Source: Blastopirellula sp.
GTDB lineage: Bacteria > Planctomycetota > Planctomycetia > Pirellulales > Pirellulaceae
Assembly: GCA_002733575.1 (NCBI GenBank)
Contig: NVWB01000160.1
Location: forward strand, 1 to 44,602
Direction: 5' to 3'
DNA length: 44,602 bases
In this document: positions 25,926 to 34,123 of the stretch, piece by piece
Position numbering within the stretch: the stretch's first letter is position 1
How the letters are laid out: each line of letters begins with the position of its first letter
Program-made: the position numbers and the translations under genes
The notes under the pieces: model-generated
Told to the model about the DNA's origin: nothing
The model's database searches: none
The model's input: the letters and a program-made list of their open reading frames with translations, nothing else

Positions 25926-27440
25926 CTACGCATCTTTTGCTTTCGGATCGTTGAGTAGATCACGAACCATGTTGCGAAGTTGACGAACTTTCATGGGCAT
26001 CATCATCACATCACGGATTTTGCTCAAGCTCGCCTGTTCTTTGAGTTCCTCTTGCTCCGCTCTCAGTAGCAAGATGGCAGGCACATCTTTGGTATGAGGA
26101 TCAGTAGCAAAGCGGTTGAAGGCATCAAGTGCTTTCATGCCGAGTGCTACCGTACTGAACACAACAATATCTGCCGGCTTTTGCATGTCCTCTTCAAATC
26201 GAATCATCGCACGATCAGGGTCACCAATAATAAGCACGCGATACCCATATCTCTTGAGCCGCTCTCGTAAGACGTTTTGCATTTTTTCATTGGCTTCAAT
26301 CACCATGATGGTTCGGTTCAAGCCTTCCTGCTCTTTAGGCACCTGTTCCGGAATTTTTTCTGCTTCGAGTTTCATGATGATATCACCCGCTGCCGCCTCT
26401 TCGCCCTCTTCCATTTTCTTTTGAGATGCCTTCAGGTCTAAGAGCATTTCACCTGGGGTGTTGTAACGACGATCTGGGTCAAGTTCCATCGCTTTGTTGA
26501 CCACCATGGCAATCGAGCGAGGCAATTCTGGGGCCGCTTTAGCCACAGGTTCAAATTTGGTATAGCGTTCTGCACTTAGGCGTTTTGTTCGATCACGAGT
26601 TTCAAACAAGGCCGGTTTGCCTGTCAGCATTTCATATAAAATGCACCCGGCAAAAAAGATATCACTACGATGATCGTCTCGCGGAGCATTCGTGGCAAGT
26701 TCAAGACCCGCATAATCAACCGTTCGTGGATTCGTGGCGGCTCCATCTTCTTGGACTTGATCCGCAAAAGCGGCCAAACCAAAGTCAACCAATTTGGCCC
26801 GGCCATTGCTGGATATTAGCACATTGGAAGTTTTTAAGTCTCGATGAGTCAATCCTTGTTCCGAAGCGTAGGTCATTCCAGCAACGATATCAATCATCAG
26901 CTTCGCAGCATCCGCAGGGTCAAACCGACCGCGAACCTTCAGCATCTCTCTGAGATTTTGCCCTTCAATAAATTCAATGATCAGAAAATAGTTCGTTCCT
27001 TTCTGATGCATGGAACTCTCAGAGTGGACTTCAAAAATCGGGCAGATATTGGGGTGACGCAGCCCTTTGCCTAACTCACCTTCGCTCATGAACTGGTCTG
27101 CACGTTTGGCATCATCGCTAAATCGGCGGCGAAGCACTTTGGCCGCAACCACTTTGCCGGTCTCTCTGTGTACCGTGCGGAACACCCGGGCAAAGGTTCC
27201 CGTTCCGATCAGATACAGAACCTTGTAGTCGCCATAGAAATAGCCAGTACGCAAGCCTTTGAGCAAACGCTCGACTTGATAGTTGGTCAATAGCTCTCGT
27301 CGAAGTAGCGCATTTTGAAATTCCCCCAAGGCAATTTCTCGCGAGCCCACTTCGCTCCAGACCTGATCCATCGTTTGTGCATCAATTAAGTCGTAATCGA
27401 TAGCACGTTGAGCGAATTCTTCTGCGGTTAAGTCAGCCAT
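25926..27440 (-). CDS. Ser/Thr protein kinase with C-terminal receiver-like domain
   Basis: From ATG 27440 the protein has 504 residues. A 65-residue N-terminal helical domain (AEEFAQRAIDYDLI, LTNYQVERLLKG), common in planctomycete kinases, precedes a Hanks-type kinase with a glycine loop GTGTFARVF (79-87), K101, HRDLKTSN with D201, and DFGLA with D219. After a linker, residues about 375-500 form a CheY-like domain (RTIMVIEANEKMQNVLRERL, RYGYRVLI). Its phospho-acceptor position reads DIVVFST, so the aspartate is missing, although the PMK signature lysine remains. It is therefore probably a pseudo-receiver used for binding. No transmembrane segment is seen. It faces the CBS gene tail-to-tail. 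Confidence 0.93.
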   Translation of the reverse strand: MADLTAEEFAQRAIDYDLIDAQTMDQVWSEVGSREIALGEFQNALLRRELLTNYQVERLLKGLRTGYFYGDYKVLYLIGTGTFARVFRTVHRETGKVVAAKVLRRRFSDDAKRADQFMSEGELGKGLRHPNICPIFEVHSESSMHQKGTNYFLIIEFIEGQNLREMLKVRGRFDPADAAKLMIDIVAGMTYASEQGLTHRDLKTSNVLISSNGRAKLVDFGLAAFADQVQEDGAATNPRTVDYAGLELATNAPRDDHRSDIFFAGCILYEMLTGKPALFETRDRTKRLSAERYTKFEPVAKAAPELPRSIAMVVNKAMELDPDRRYNTPGEMLLDLKASQKKMEEGEEAAAGDIIMKLEAEKIPEQVPKEQEGLNRTIMVIEANEKMQNVLRERLKRYGYRVLIIGDPDRAMIRFEEDMQKPADIVVFSTVALGMKALDAFNRFATDPHTKDVPAILLLRAEQEELKEQASLSKIRDVMMMPMKVRQLRNMVRDLLNDPKAKDA

Positions 27441-27697
27441 AGTTATTCGTCGGACTTCCAAGAGGGGCCCGGTCGCCTATTTATAGTGCGAAGTGGAATG
27501 ATAAGTAGATACTGTTGCGTACTTATGATATTTGAATTTTTCGGACTTCGCAAACGTGGAAACGAGATTCTTGCGATAAGATTCCACAAAAGTTAGTAGA
27601 TTCTAAAGGCCCATGAGAAAAGAATCGATTTGCCAATGCTTTTACAATCCCAAAGCGATTGGCAACCACGATTCGACTAGAGGCAATTTTGAGAGAT

Positions 27698-28000
27698 TTA
27701 TTCTTCATTACCCAACTCAGATTTATACTGGTCGCGTTCTCTGCGAGTCGCTTCTAAGTCAAACATTAAATACTTCATATCTAAGCGTAATTGACTCAAT
27801 GCTTCCTGTACCAGCGTATAAATACGACGTCGACGCCGACTGTTTTCGATCACTTTGTTCATAATCGGATCAATTTTGGCTCGGGTCTCAGGGTCTGATT
27901 TGGCAATCTCTAAGGCCAGTTCAATCAAGTCCTTAGGAATTTCATCTTGTTGGCTGTTGGCGTTTGTATTGCTGTTGCTTGTCTGTGGTGCGTTGCTCAT
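27698..28000 (-). CDS. Small conserved-looking hypothetical protein, 100 residues
   Basis: The protein has a low-complexity polar N-terminus (SNTNANSQQDEIP), a helix DLIELALEIAKSD, a basic RRRRRIYTLVQEAL segment and a C-terminal coiled coil ending LEATRRERDQYKSELG. There is no signal or membrane segment. It sits upstream of the kinase gene on the same strand but is separated by a 257-nt gap, so joint transcription is uncertain. Composition looks native. Its role is unknown; the arginine cluster plus coiled coil would fit an adaptor or nucleic-acid-associated protein, which is only a guess. Confidence 0.65.
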   Translation of the reverse strand: MSNAPQTSNSNTNANSQQDEIPKDLIELALEIAKSDPETRAKIDPIMNKVIENSRRRRRIYTLVQEALSQLRLDMKYLMFDLEATRRERDQYKSELGNEE

Positions 28001-28281
28001 TTGGTCTTCTCCAATAGTGTGCTTGGTGTTCGAGATAGATTATATGCAGACCGGATGCCAAAAGTCAGAGAATAATCTCAAGAGAAGCGGTAACTTGTAT
28101 TATACCAAAGGCTTACGTTTTATTGCTGGAACTGCTATCAATCTTCGATGATGCAAAATGTCCACAAGATTGATCTGGCAAATCTTCCTAAATCCTGATA
28201 CAAGCACGGCTTACGCATTTTTCAACAGTGTGTTGATTTTTTTGAACATGCAAATACCGCTGTCATGGCGCTGCTTAACTC

Positions 28282-31029
28282 ATGGTTTTTTTGACCACAT
28301 CACAGAAATCAATCTGGCTGCGAGGGCTTACCTTTGCGGTTCTTGCTTTGATGTCCTCGCCAGTAATTGCTGTGGTCCGCGAAGACTTTGAAGCTGCCGA
28401 GTCCTCGTGGCGATTCCTCTACACCGATGCCCGTGCAAAAGTGCCATTGCATCAACGGACCAACCAAGAGGCACATTTCGGTCAAGGATCAGAACAAATT
28501 TCCTTCTTCAACGAGAGGGGATCGCAAGTTTTGTTTGGTCACTCATTGGAACCTTCGTCGGTCATCTCTGAATTAAAGCCTTCGCTTTGGCTGAAATCAG
28601 ATCGAGCAGGAATGCAGTTATTGGTACGTGTCATCTTCCCTCGTTCGATCAATCAACAAACCGGCACCAGTAACTCAACCCTGTTAGTTGGTGATATCTA
28701 TCAAAGCCCTGGAGCTTGGCAGAAACTTGGCTTCACTGATTTGACCATTCAACTAGAGCAACAAGTTCCCGTCTTGCGTACACGATTCGGAAAAGAATTT
28801 GACCCCAGAGAAGCCTACATTGACCTGATGGTGCTCAATTTATATTCCGGCGTTGGGACAAGTTCAGTTTGGATAGACGACCTAGAAATTACCGGCCATC
28901 TATCGGTGCCTGAAACTCGGCAAACGAGGCCTCAGCGAGTCACGATTCATCAAGCCAGTAATAAAACCGATGTCGTAATGAATCCGAAACATCCAATGGA
29001 CAACCAGGCAAAGCCGCTGGTAGTTCGCAATGGAGAGACCATTGAGTTGGAAGGGCAACCGATTGTTCCACGCATCATCCAATACCAGGGTGAATCGCTG
29101 GCCGAGCTAAAGCAATTAGGGTTTAACACCATTGCGTTAGATCAGGCGCCAACACCAGAACTGGTTGCGGAGCTTGCCAAACAAAAAATGATGATGATCG
29201 CAGTTGGCCCTGAACGTGGCTTGCCCAGCGATCCGCAATACAATCAGGTTTTAGCCTGGAAACCTTCGCAGCAATACAAGGCAAGTCAACTTGCCGAGTT
29301 CGCAATGTGGGCCAATGATTTACGACGAGCGGATGGAACGGTAGCTCGCCCCATCATGGCCACAGCAGAAGAAGGACTCTATGGCTTTAGCCGCCATGCC
29401 GATGTGCTACTGCATAAAAAGAGTCTCTTAGGTTGGTCAGATTCGCTCAAGAATTTATCGCCTTGGCTGCAATACCGAAAACTGAGTAGTTCTTCCGGTA
29501 CAATGCACTGGTTCACGGTGCCAACACAACGCGATCCACAAGTCGTAAAACAAATCCAGCAGCTTGCGAATTCTAGTGAAGTAACACACGGAATTGATCC
29601 AGTCCAACTAGAGCAAGCAGCCTTCACGGCCCTATCCAGCGGCATGCAAGGGCTCTATTTCTCTAGTCACTCAAGTTTATCTGCCGACCATCCGGTCGAT
29701 GCCATTCGCCGGGCGTCGGTTGAACTGATTAATCGTCGGGTGATGTTGATTGAACCCTGGATTGCCGCGGGCCGCTATGTATCGGAAGTCGATTGCAAAG
29801 ATCCCAATGTTCGGGTTTCGTTGTTTTCAACCCAAACGGCACTGTTGTTGATTGCGGTTCGCACACAGACGAACGACCAATACGTCCCTGCCCCGTTGCC
29901 TGAACATAATGTCGTGATTCAAGTGCCTGGGGTACCAGCGGCCAGTGAAGCCTATTTGATCGATAACGCAAGTTTGCGGCCACTCTCGCATAAACGAAGC
30001 GCAGGCATGAGAATTGTGTTAGACGATCATCAACAGGTTTCGTTTATTGTATTAACGCAAGACCCGCGCGTGCTAAGAGACTTACGCCGCCGGATTGAAG
30101 AAAACCGAGGCCCGATTGCTCAATTAAAGTATGACCTTGCCAGTCAATCGATGCAGTTGGTGCAAGCAATTGACCGTTCACTGGGGACTTCACGCAGTAA
30201 CGCAGGGTTGGCCCGAATGATCAATCAAGCTTGGGCCAACTTACGCGAAGCAGGTCGTAGCCTTGAAAGCAGTAATTTAGCATTGGCTGAAAAACTAACC
30301 CAAGAGAGCGCCAACTTACTTCAGCAAGCAAAACGCATTCAGTGGGAACAACTGTCGCTACAATACGAATCACCGGTAACCAATCCGCTGATGATTTCCT
30401 ACGACTTGTTACCGTTGGCCACGCAGCTTCAAAGTCGATTGGCATCGATGTCGCCTGCGCCCAATAAGTTGGCAGGCGGAGATATGGAAGACCTGAGCTA
30501 CTTGCTGACCACCGGATGGCGTCAGATTCAGCAAACACCCATGCCGCGTGGCTATAAAGGAAATGTTGAACTCTCAAACACCCAGGCACACCAAGGGCAT
30601 TACGATCTCCATTTGCAGATACAGGCTGACCGAAGAGGCAATATCGCACAGCTTGAATCACCGCCGATCAAAGTAATTTCTGCTCCCATTGATGTAAGTC
30701 CAGGCCAACTGATTTTGGTCCGAGGCTGGTTTCGCATTGATCAACCGCTGGCCAGTAAAAGCGACGGTCTCATCATCTATGATTCGATTGGCGGAAAAGA
30801 ATTGGCCCTGCATGTGCATGAGGCACCGCAGTGGAAAGAATTCTCGCTGATTCGCGCAGTAGGTCAGCAAAAAGAGATGCGTTTGCACTTTGAACTAGAG
30901 AGCGTAGGTGATGTTTATTTAGACGATATCACCATGGAACCCTATCAAGCAGGGACTCCTCGCCCACGGTTTGCTCCCGATTTGCCTGCAGTCAGACAAG
31001 CCGATTCACGCTTTCAATTTGCTCCATAA
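28282..31029 (+). CDS. Large exported protein with two CBM-like jelly-roll domains and a glycosidase-like core
   Basis: The 915-residue protein has an N-terminal signal (RGLTFAVLALMSSPVIA) ending near residue 30. Residues about 33-205 form a beta-rich domain (VREDFEAAESSW, ending SSVWIDDLEITG) like carbohydrate-binding modules. Residues about 240-560 begin with ESLAELKQLGFNTIALDQAP, the opening of a TIM-barrel glycosidase-like fold. A helical stretch (about 590-690) and a second jelly-roll (NVELSNTQAHQGHYDLHLQI ... VGDVYLDDITMEP) close it. No catalytic acid pair could be assigned, so it may be a binding or surface protein rather than an enzyme. A short membrane-protein gene follows 99 nt downstream. 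Confidence 0.8.
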   Translation: MVFLTTSQKSIWLRGLTFAVLALMSSPVIAVVREDFEAAESSWRFLYTDARAKVPLHQRTNQEAHFGQGSEQISFFNERGSQVLFGHSLEPSSVISELKPSLWLKSDRAGMQLLVRVIFPRSINQQTGTSNSTLLVGDIYQSPGAWQKLGFTDLTIQLEQQVPVLRTRFGKEFDPREAYIDLMVLNLYSGVGTSSVWIDDLEITGHLSVPETRQTRPQRVTIHQASNKTDVVMNPKHPMDNQAKPLVVRNGETIELEGQPIVPRIIQYQGESLAELKQLGFNTIALDQAPTPELVAELAKQKMMMIAVGPERGLPSDPQYNQVLAWKPSQQYKASQLAEFAMWANDLRRADGTVARPIMATAEEGLYGFSRHADVLLHKKSLLGWSDSLKNLSPWLQYRKLSSSSGTMHWFTVPTQRDPQVVKQIQQLANSSEVTHGIDPVQLEQAAFTALSSGMQGLYFSSHSSLSADHPVDAIRRASVELINRRVMLIEPWIAAGRYVSEVDCKDPNVRVSLFSTQTALLLIAVRTQTNDQYVPAPLPEHNVVIQVPGVPAASEAYLIDNASLRPLSHKRSAGMRIVLDDHQQVSFIVLTQDPRVLRDLRRRIEENRGPIAQLKYDLASQSMQLVQAIDRSLGTSRSNAGLARMINQAWANLREAGRSLESSNLALAEKLTQESANLLQQAKRIQWEQLSLQYESPVTNPLMISYDLLPLATQLQSRLASMSPAPNKLAGGDMEDLSYLLTTGWRQIQQTPMPRGYKGNVELSNTQAHQGHYDLHLQIQADRRGNIAQLESPPIKVISAPIDVSPGQLILVRGWFRIDQPLASKSDGLIIYDSIGGKELALHVHEAPQWKEFSLIRAVGQQKEMRLHFELESVGDVYLDDITMEPYQAGTPRPRFAPDLPAVRQADSRFQFAP

Positions 31030-31128
31030 TTCTCTCTGGCTTGCAAGCACAGGCACTTCACGGGTACGATACGTTGAGCGACAGCTTGTTGGTTTAATCA
31101 TTCTCTCTCCGCATTGGTGAATCCTATC

Positions 31129-31776
31129 ATGCAATTCTTCGTGTTATTGGCTCAAGATTTACCCGATCCTACCTGGGTCGACAATTTGCCCTCGCCGATG
31201 GCAATGGGATTTCTGCTGTTTCTGATAATAGCAGCCGCGATTGCCTATCAATACTTAAAGCCCAAAAAGAAAGTGCCGGTGGTCGCTGGGCCAGAACCGA
31301 TTGTGCTACAGCACGATGTTCCCTCTGGCCCCAGTACCGTGATAGGGAAAATTGCTCATTTAGAACTTTACAATGTGCCAGTCAAACTAGTGGCGGTTGT
31401 CTTAGCCCCCACAGGTCGAACACAACCGGTCCCGGATGAAAATCAATTGCGAGAATTGCTTGATTCTTTCCTGCCAGGCATGATGGATGTGGTGCGAAGT
31501 CATCGGCCTGATTTCTATCGCTGGCCAGGCCAACTTAGCACCAGTGGTTTTGCCCAAAGCTTCTTTATCGAATCGAACTTGCCAGGCGAAAAAGGAAAAG
31601 GAACACCATGGAGTGCCATCGCGGGGAAGTTTGAAACGCAAGAACGTGATTATTTGATCGGCCTGGTCTGTTGTGCCGATGACAACAACGGCATGGATCA
31701 AATCACCGTCGACCGCCCTCAACAATGGCTAGACATCGTAAGAATCAAATCTTTTAATGCCGGGAAGACCGGATGA
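31129..31776 (+). CDS. Single-span membrane protein, hypothetical
   Basis: The ATG at 31129 is preferred over upstream TTG (31114) and GTG (31117) codons. The 215-residue protein has a short N-terminus, one membrane segment (MAMGFLLFLIIAAAIAYQYL), a KPKKK stop-transfer cluster and a roughly 160-residue soluble domain with RSHRPDFYRWPGQLSTSGFAQSFF and a late VCCADDNN. No family is recognised. The last seven codons (FNAGKTG) and the stop lie inside a dispersed intergenic repeat that recurs near 44398-44452, so the C-terminus may have been altered by repeat insertion. Confidence 0.7.
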   Translation: MQFFVLLAQDLPDPTWVDNLPSPMAMGFLLFLIIAAAIAYQYLKPKKKVPVVAGPEPIVLQHDVPSGPSTVIGKIAHLELYNVPVKLVAVVLAPTGRTQPVPDENQLRELLDSFLPGMMDVVRSHRPDFYRWPGQLSTSGFAQSFFIESNLPGEKGKGTPWSAIAGKFETQERDYLIGLVCCADDNNGMDQITVDRPQQWLDIVRIKSFNAGKTG

Positions 31777-31930
31777 AATCAATTTGAAGCGATGATAAGG
31801 AACGGTTTATTTTGGGTGGCCGCGATGTTGGTTTTGGAGAACGCTGCCCATTTCAAACCCACTTATTCAAAACGACGTCGGGGTCGACGTTAGTCGATCA
31901 GAGGTTAGAACGGGTTCTATTTATTCACTA
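31752..31930 (+). repeat. Dispersed intergenic repeat, family C, long copy 2
   Basis: The first part (31752-31804) matches, in reverse, 44398-44452, sharing CAATGCCGGGAAGACCGGAT-like sequence and GAAGCGATG. The second part (31810-31930) matches 43894-44012 over its length and 1845-1905 (minus) in its core. In copy 2 both parts are adjacent; elsewhere they occur apart. It occupies the whole gap before the glycerate kinase gene and the 3' end of the preceding gene. Confidence 0.7.
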
Positions 31931-31973
31931 AAAAAAGTGTGAAACGTTTTCAGAAATTCAAACGGCAAGCAGC

Positions 31974-33353
31974 ATGCAACGGACCGCGGCACAATTACAA
32001 CAAGATGTTCAAGCCATTTGGCAAGCTGGTGTCAACGCGGTCGATAGCGCCCGCTTAGTGCAGGAAAACATTCGCGTAGCCGATGGCTTGCTGGAGATCG
32101 CCGAGCAGCAATTCGTTCTATCAGACATCCGCCGCATCACTGTCATTGGCGCCGGGAAAGCTGGCGCCGGAATGGCGGCCGGATTGGAGACCGCGTTGGG
32201 GCAAGCTTTGCTTCAGCAAAAACAGGTCACCGGGCTACTCAGTGTGCCAGAAGATTGTGTCCGAGATTTGCAAACAATTGAACTCGCAGCAGGCAGACCC
32301 GCCGGAGAGAATAGCCCCACCGAGCAAGGCGTTCAAATCACCAACCGCATGTTGGGCATGGTCGATCAACTCGGGCCCAACGATCTTTGTATCTGCCTAC
32401 TCTCCGGTGGTGGTTCCGCTTTATTGCCTGCGCCAGCAGCAGGAATTTCGCTAACCGAGAAACAAAACATCACGGCCTATTTAAGCGGCGCCGGGGCGAA
32501 TATCGAGCAGTTAAACACCGTGCGAAAGCAACTAAGCCGAATCAAAGGGGGCGGATTACTGCGGCATGCCTCTGGTACGAATCTGGTCACGCTGATTATT
32601 TCCGATGTGCTCGGCGATCCGCTCGATGTCATTGCCTCGGGTCCAACCGTACCGAACACCACCACCGCTACGGATGCTTTGGCGGTGCTTCAGCAATTCA
32701 ATGTGTTAGGCCGACCAGAGTTTTCCGGCATCGTTCGCTTCTTAGAAGACAAGGCGGCCAGCCATTCGAGCACACCAGATTCATTGCCACCTTCGTTCAA
32801 CTATGTCATCGGCAACAACGCAGTAGCGGTCGATGCGGCAGGCATTGAAGCCGAAAGCCGAGGGTACTCGCATGCGATGATCTGCTCAACCCAAATGGAA
32901 GGCCCAGCCGAAGAGATTGGCATTCACTTGGCCAGCATGGCGCTGAAGATGCGAAACAACGATGGACCCGATTGCTTGATCACCGGCGGCGAACCGATTG
33001 TGCATTTGGTCGAAGAAAAAAAACGCGGCAAAGGGGGCCGTAATCAACAACTGGTTTTAGCCGCGTTGAATCAGTTTGCCACAGCAAACCAATCATCCGA
33101 AGGAATCGCGTTTCTCTCCGGCGGAACCGATGGAGAAGATGGCCCAACGAATGCCGCCGGAGCTTGGTTCGATCAAACCACCCTGGCCGAATATGAATCA
33201 AAGCAACTAGACCCCGCCGGTTATCTAACTCTAAACGATGCGTATCACTTCTTCCAACCGCTCAACCGGCTAATCATCACCGGACCGACGCATACCAATG
33301 TGTGTGACATCCGGGTGATCGTGGTTGATCGGGTGCAGACTCCGGTGGAGTAA
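31974..33353 (+). CDS. Glycerate 2-kinase (GckA/TtuD type, DUF4147-MOFRL)
   Basis: The 459-residue protein shows the DUF4147 N-terminal domain (VIGAGKAGAGMAAGLE near residue 57; CLLSGGGSALLPAPAAGISL near 140; RKQLSRIKGGGLL near 184) and the C-terminal MOFRL domain (GKGGRNQQLVLAAL; SGGTDGEDGPTNAAGAW). The length fits the family. It phosphorylates glycerate to 2-phosphoglycerate, feeding glyoxylate- or tartrate-derived carbon into glycolysis. It is cytoplasmic. The start is an ATG at 31974 without a strong ribosome-binding site. It is the last ordinary housekeeping-type gene before the accessory segment; a hairpin repeat begins about 40 nt after its stop. Confidence 0.93.
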   Translation: MQRTAAQLQQDVQAIWQAGVNAVDSARLVQENIRVADGLLEIAEQQFVLSDIRRITVIGAGKAGAGMAAGLETALGQALLQQKQVTGLLSVPEDCVRDLQTIELAAGRPAGENSPTEQGVQITNRMLGMVDQLGPNDLCICLLSGGGSALLPAPAAGISLTEKQNITAYLSGAGANIEQLNTVRKQLSRIKGGGLLRHASGTNLVTLIISDVLGDPLDVIASGPTVPNTTTATDALAVLQQFNVLGRPEFSGIVRFLEDKAASHSSTPDSLPPSFNYVIGNNAVAVDAAGIEAESRGYSHAMICSTQMEGPAEEIGIHLASMALKMRNNDGPDCLITGGEPIVHLVEEKKRGKGGRNQQLVLAALNQFATANQSSEGIAFLSGGTDGEDGPTNAAGAWFDQTTLAEYESKQLDPAGYLTLNDAYHFFQPLNRLIITGPTHTNVCDIRVIVVDRVQTPVE

Positions 33354-33393
33354 ATATGGACGTTAGCACATCGCTCACCACCCGCCCCCATTC

Positions 33394-33506
33394 GTTCTTT
33401 GTTGTATCTACCTGAATGCTGTGATACATTTAAGCTTCACTGATCCGTACTAGACCGTAAAAGTGCGGTATTTAATTTCCGTATTTTTGCGGTCTAATAC
33501 CTGTTA
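33394..33506 (+). repeat. Hairpin leader repeat H, copy 1
   Basis: A roughly 113-bp unit begins GTTCTTTGTTGTATCTACC and ends CTGTTA, with its last base forming the A of the downstream ATG. Similarity to copy 3 may extend back to about 33383. Positions 33451-33468 pair with 33479-33496 around a 10-nt loop: all 18 positions pair in plus-strand RNA, three as G-U. Direct copies lie at 35740-35844 and 37389-37500, each just before a different gene. Confidence 0.85.
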
Positions 33507-34045
33507 TGAATAAAACTAAAGAGTACAACTGCAAGAAGTGCGGTGTTGTCATACAGGAATTTACTTTTGAAAAGAATGATGGCATTTGCATGCCATGTAA
33601 TAATGGCACTAGAAAAGAAATTGAGGAACGAAAAAACGCAACGGTTAAGTGTGAAATTAGCTCTATCGATACTGATCCAATTACAATTGAAATCATTGCT
33701 CGTGAGTTTCAGCCAATTATAAATAAAGCTGGAAACGTTGGTGGAAAACACCATGCAAATTATCATGAAATGGAAGCTCAAAAAGCATTAGTTAAGCATT
33801 GTGTAGTTTATGGAGTTGACATTGAATTATATGATGATCATTGGGGTAGAACTGGTTATGCTTTAATTGAAGAGTTTGAGAAAGGCAATGCATGGATTCG
33901 TAATGGAGAACACAAGATATACTTCAAGGAGTTAATCAAAGAAGAATGGAAAGAAGGGAATCATTTCTTGGCCATGCAAGGTGGTATTTTATACAAAGAC
34001 AGTTCAGGTAATATAATATTTAAAAAATTAACATGGCTTTCTTGA
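33506..34045 (+). CDS. Zinc-ribbon hypothetical protein behind repeat H copy 1
   Basis: The 179-residue protein opens with a four-cysteine ribbon (C9, C12, C28, C31: CKKCG, then CMPC). A charged middle contains GGKHHANYHEMEAQKALVKH, and the C-terminal half is basic and aromatic (NAWIRNGEHKIYFKEL). There is no signal peptide or membrane span. Codon use is strongly AT-rich against the adjacent glycerate kinase gene, a sign of acquisition. The ATG overlaps the end of repeat H, so the repeat forms the entire immediate leader. The family is not recognised. It converges with the sulfatase gene across a hairpin. Confidence 0.68.
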   Translation: MNKTKEYNCKKCGVVIQEFTFEKNDGICMPCNNGTRKEIEERKNATVKCEISSIDTDPITIEIIAREFQPIINKAGNVGGKHHANYHEMEAQKALVKHCVVYGVDIELYDDHWGRTGYALIEEFEKGNAWIRNGEHKIYFKELIKEEWKEGNHFLAMQGGILYKDSSGNIIFKKLTWLS

Positions 34046-34063
34046 TTCAAATTCTTAACAAAG

Positions 34064-34091
34064 CATGCCCACGCGAAAGCGCGAGGGCATG
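34064..34091. terminator. Hairpin between convergent genes
   Basis: CATGCCC (34064-34070) and GGGCATG (34085-34091) pair around an inner CGC-GAAA-GCG hairpin in the 78-nt gap between the zinc-ribbon gene and the sulfatase gene. There is no T-tract, so it may be a REP-type palindrome or a bidirectional transcript-end structure. Confidence 0.5.
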
Positions 34092-34123
34092 GCACCTTAC
34101 CTTCCTAACCGATTGCCCAATCT

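Noticed and set aside
27523..27708. 61-codon minus frame between the kinase and the 100-residue protein
   Set aside because: It overlaps the end of the 27698-28000 gene, and its composition and start context do not support coding.
34064..34091. Gene end hairpin as a canonical intrinsic terminator
   Set aside because: No T-tract follows on either strand, so it is listed only as a hairpin with moderate confidence.
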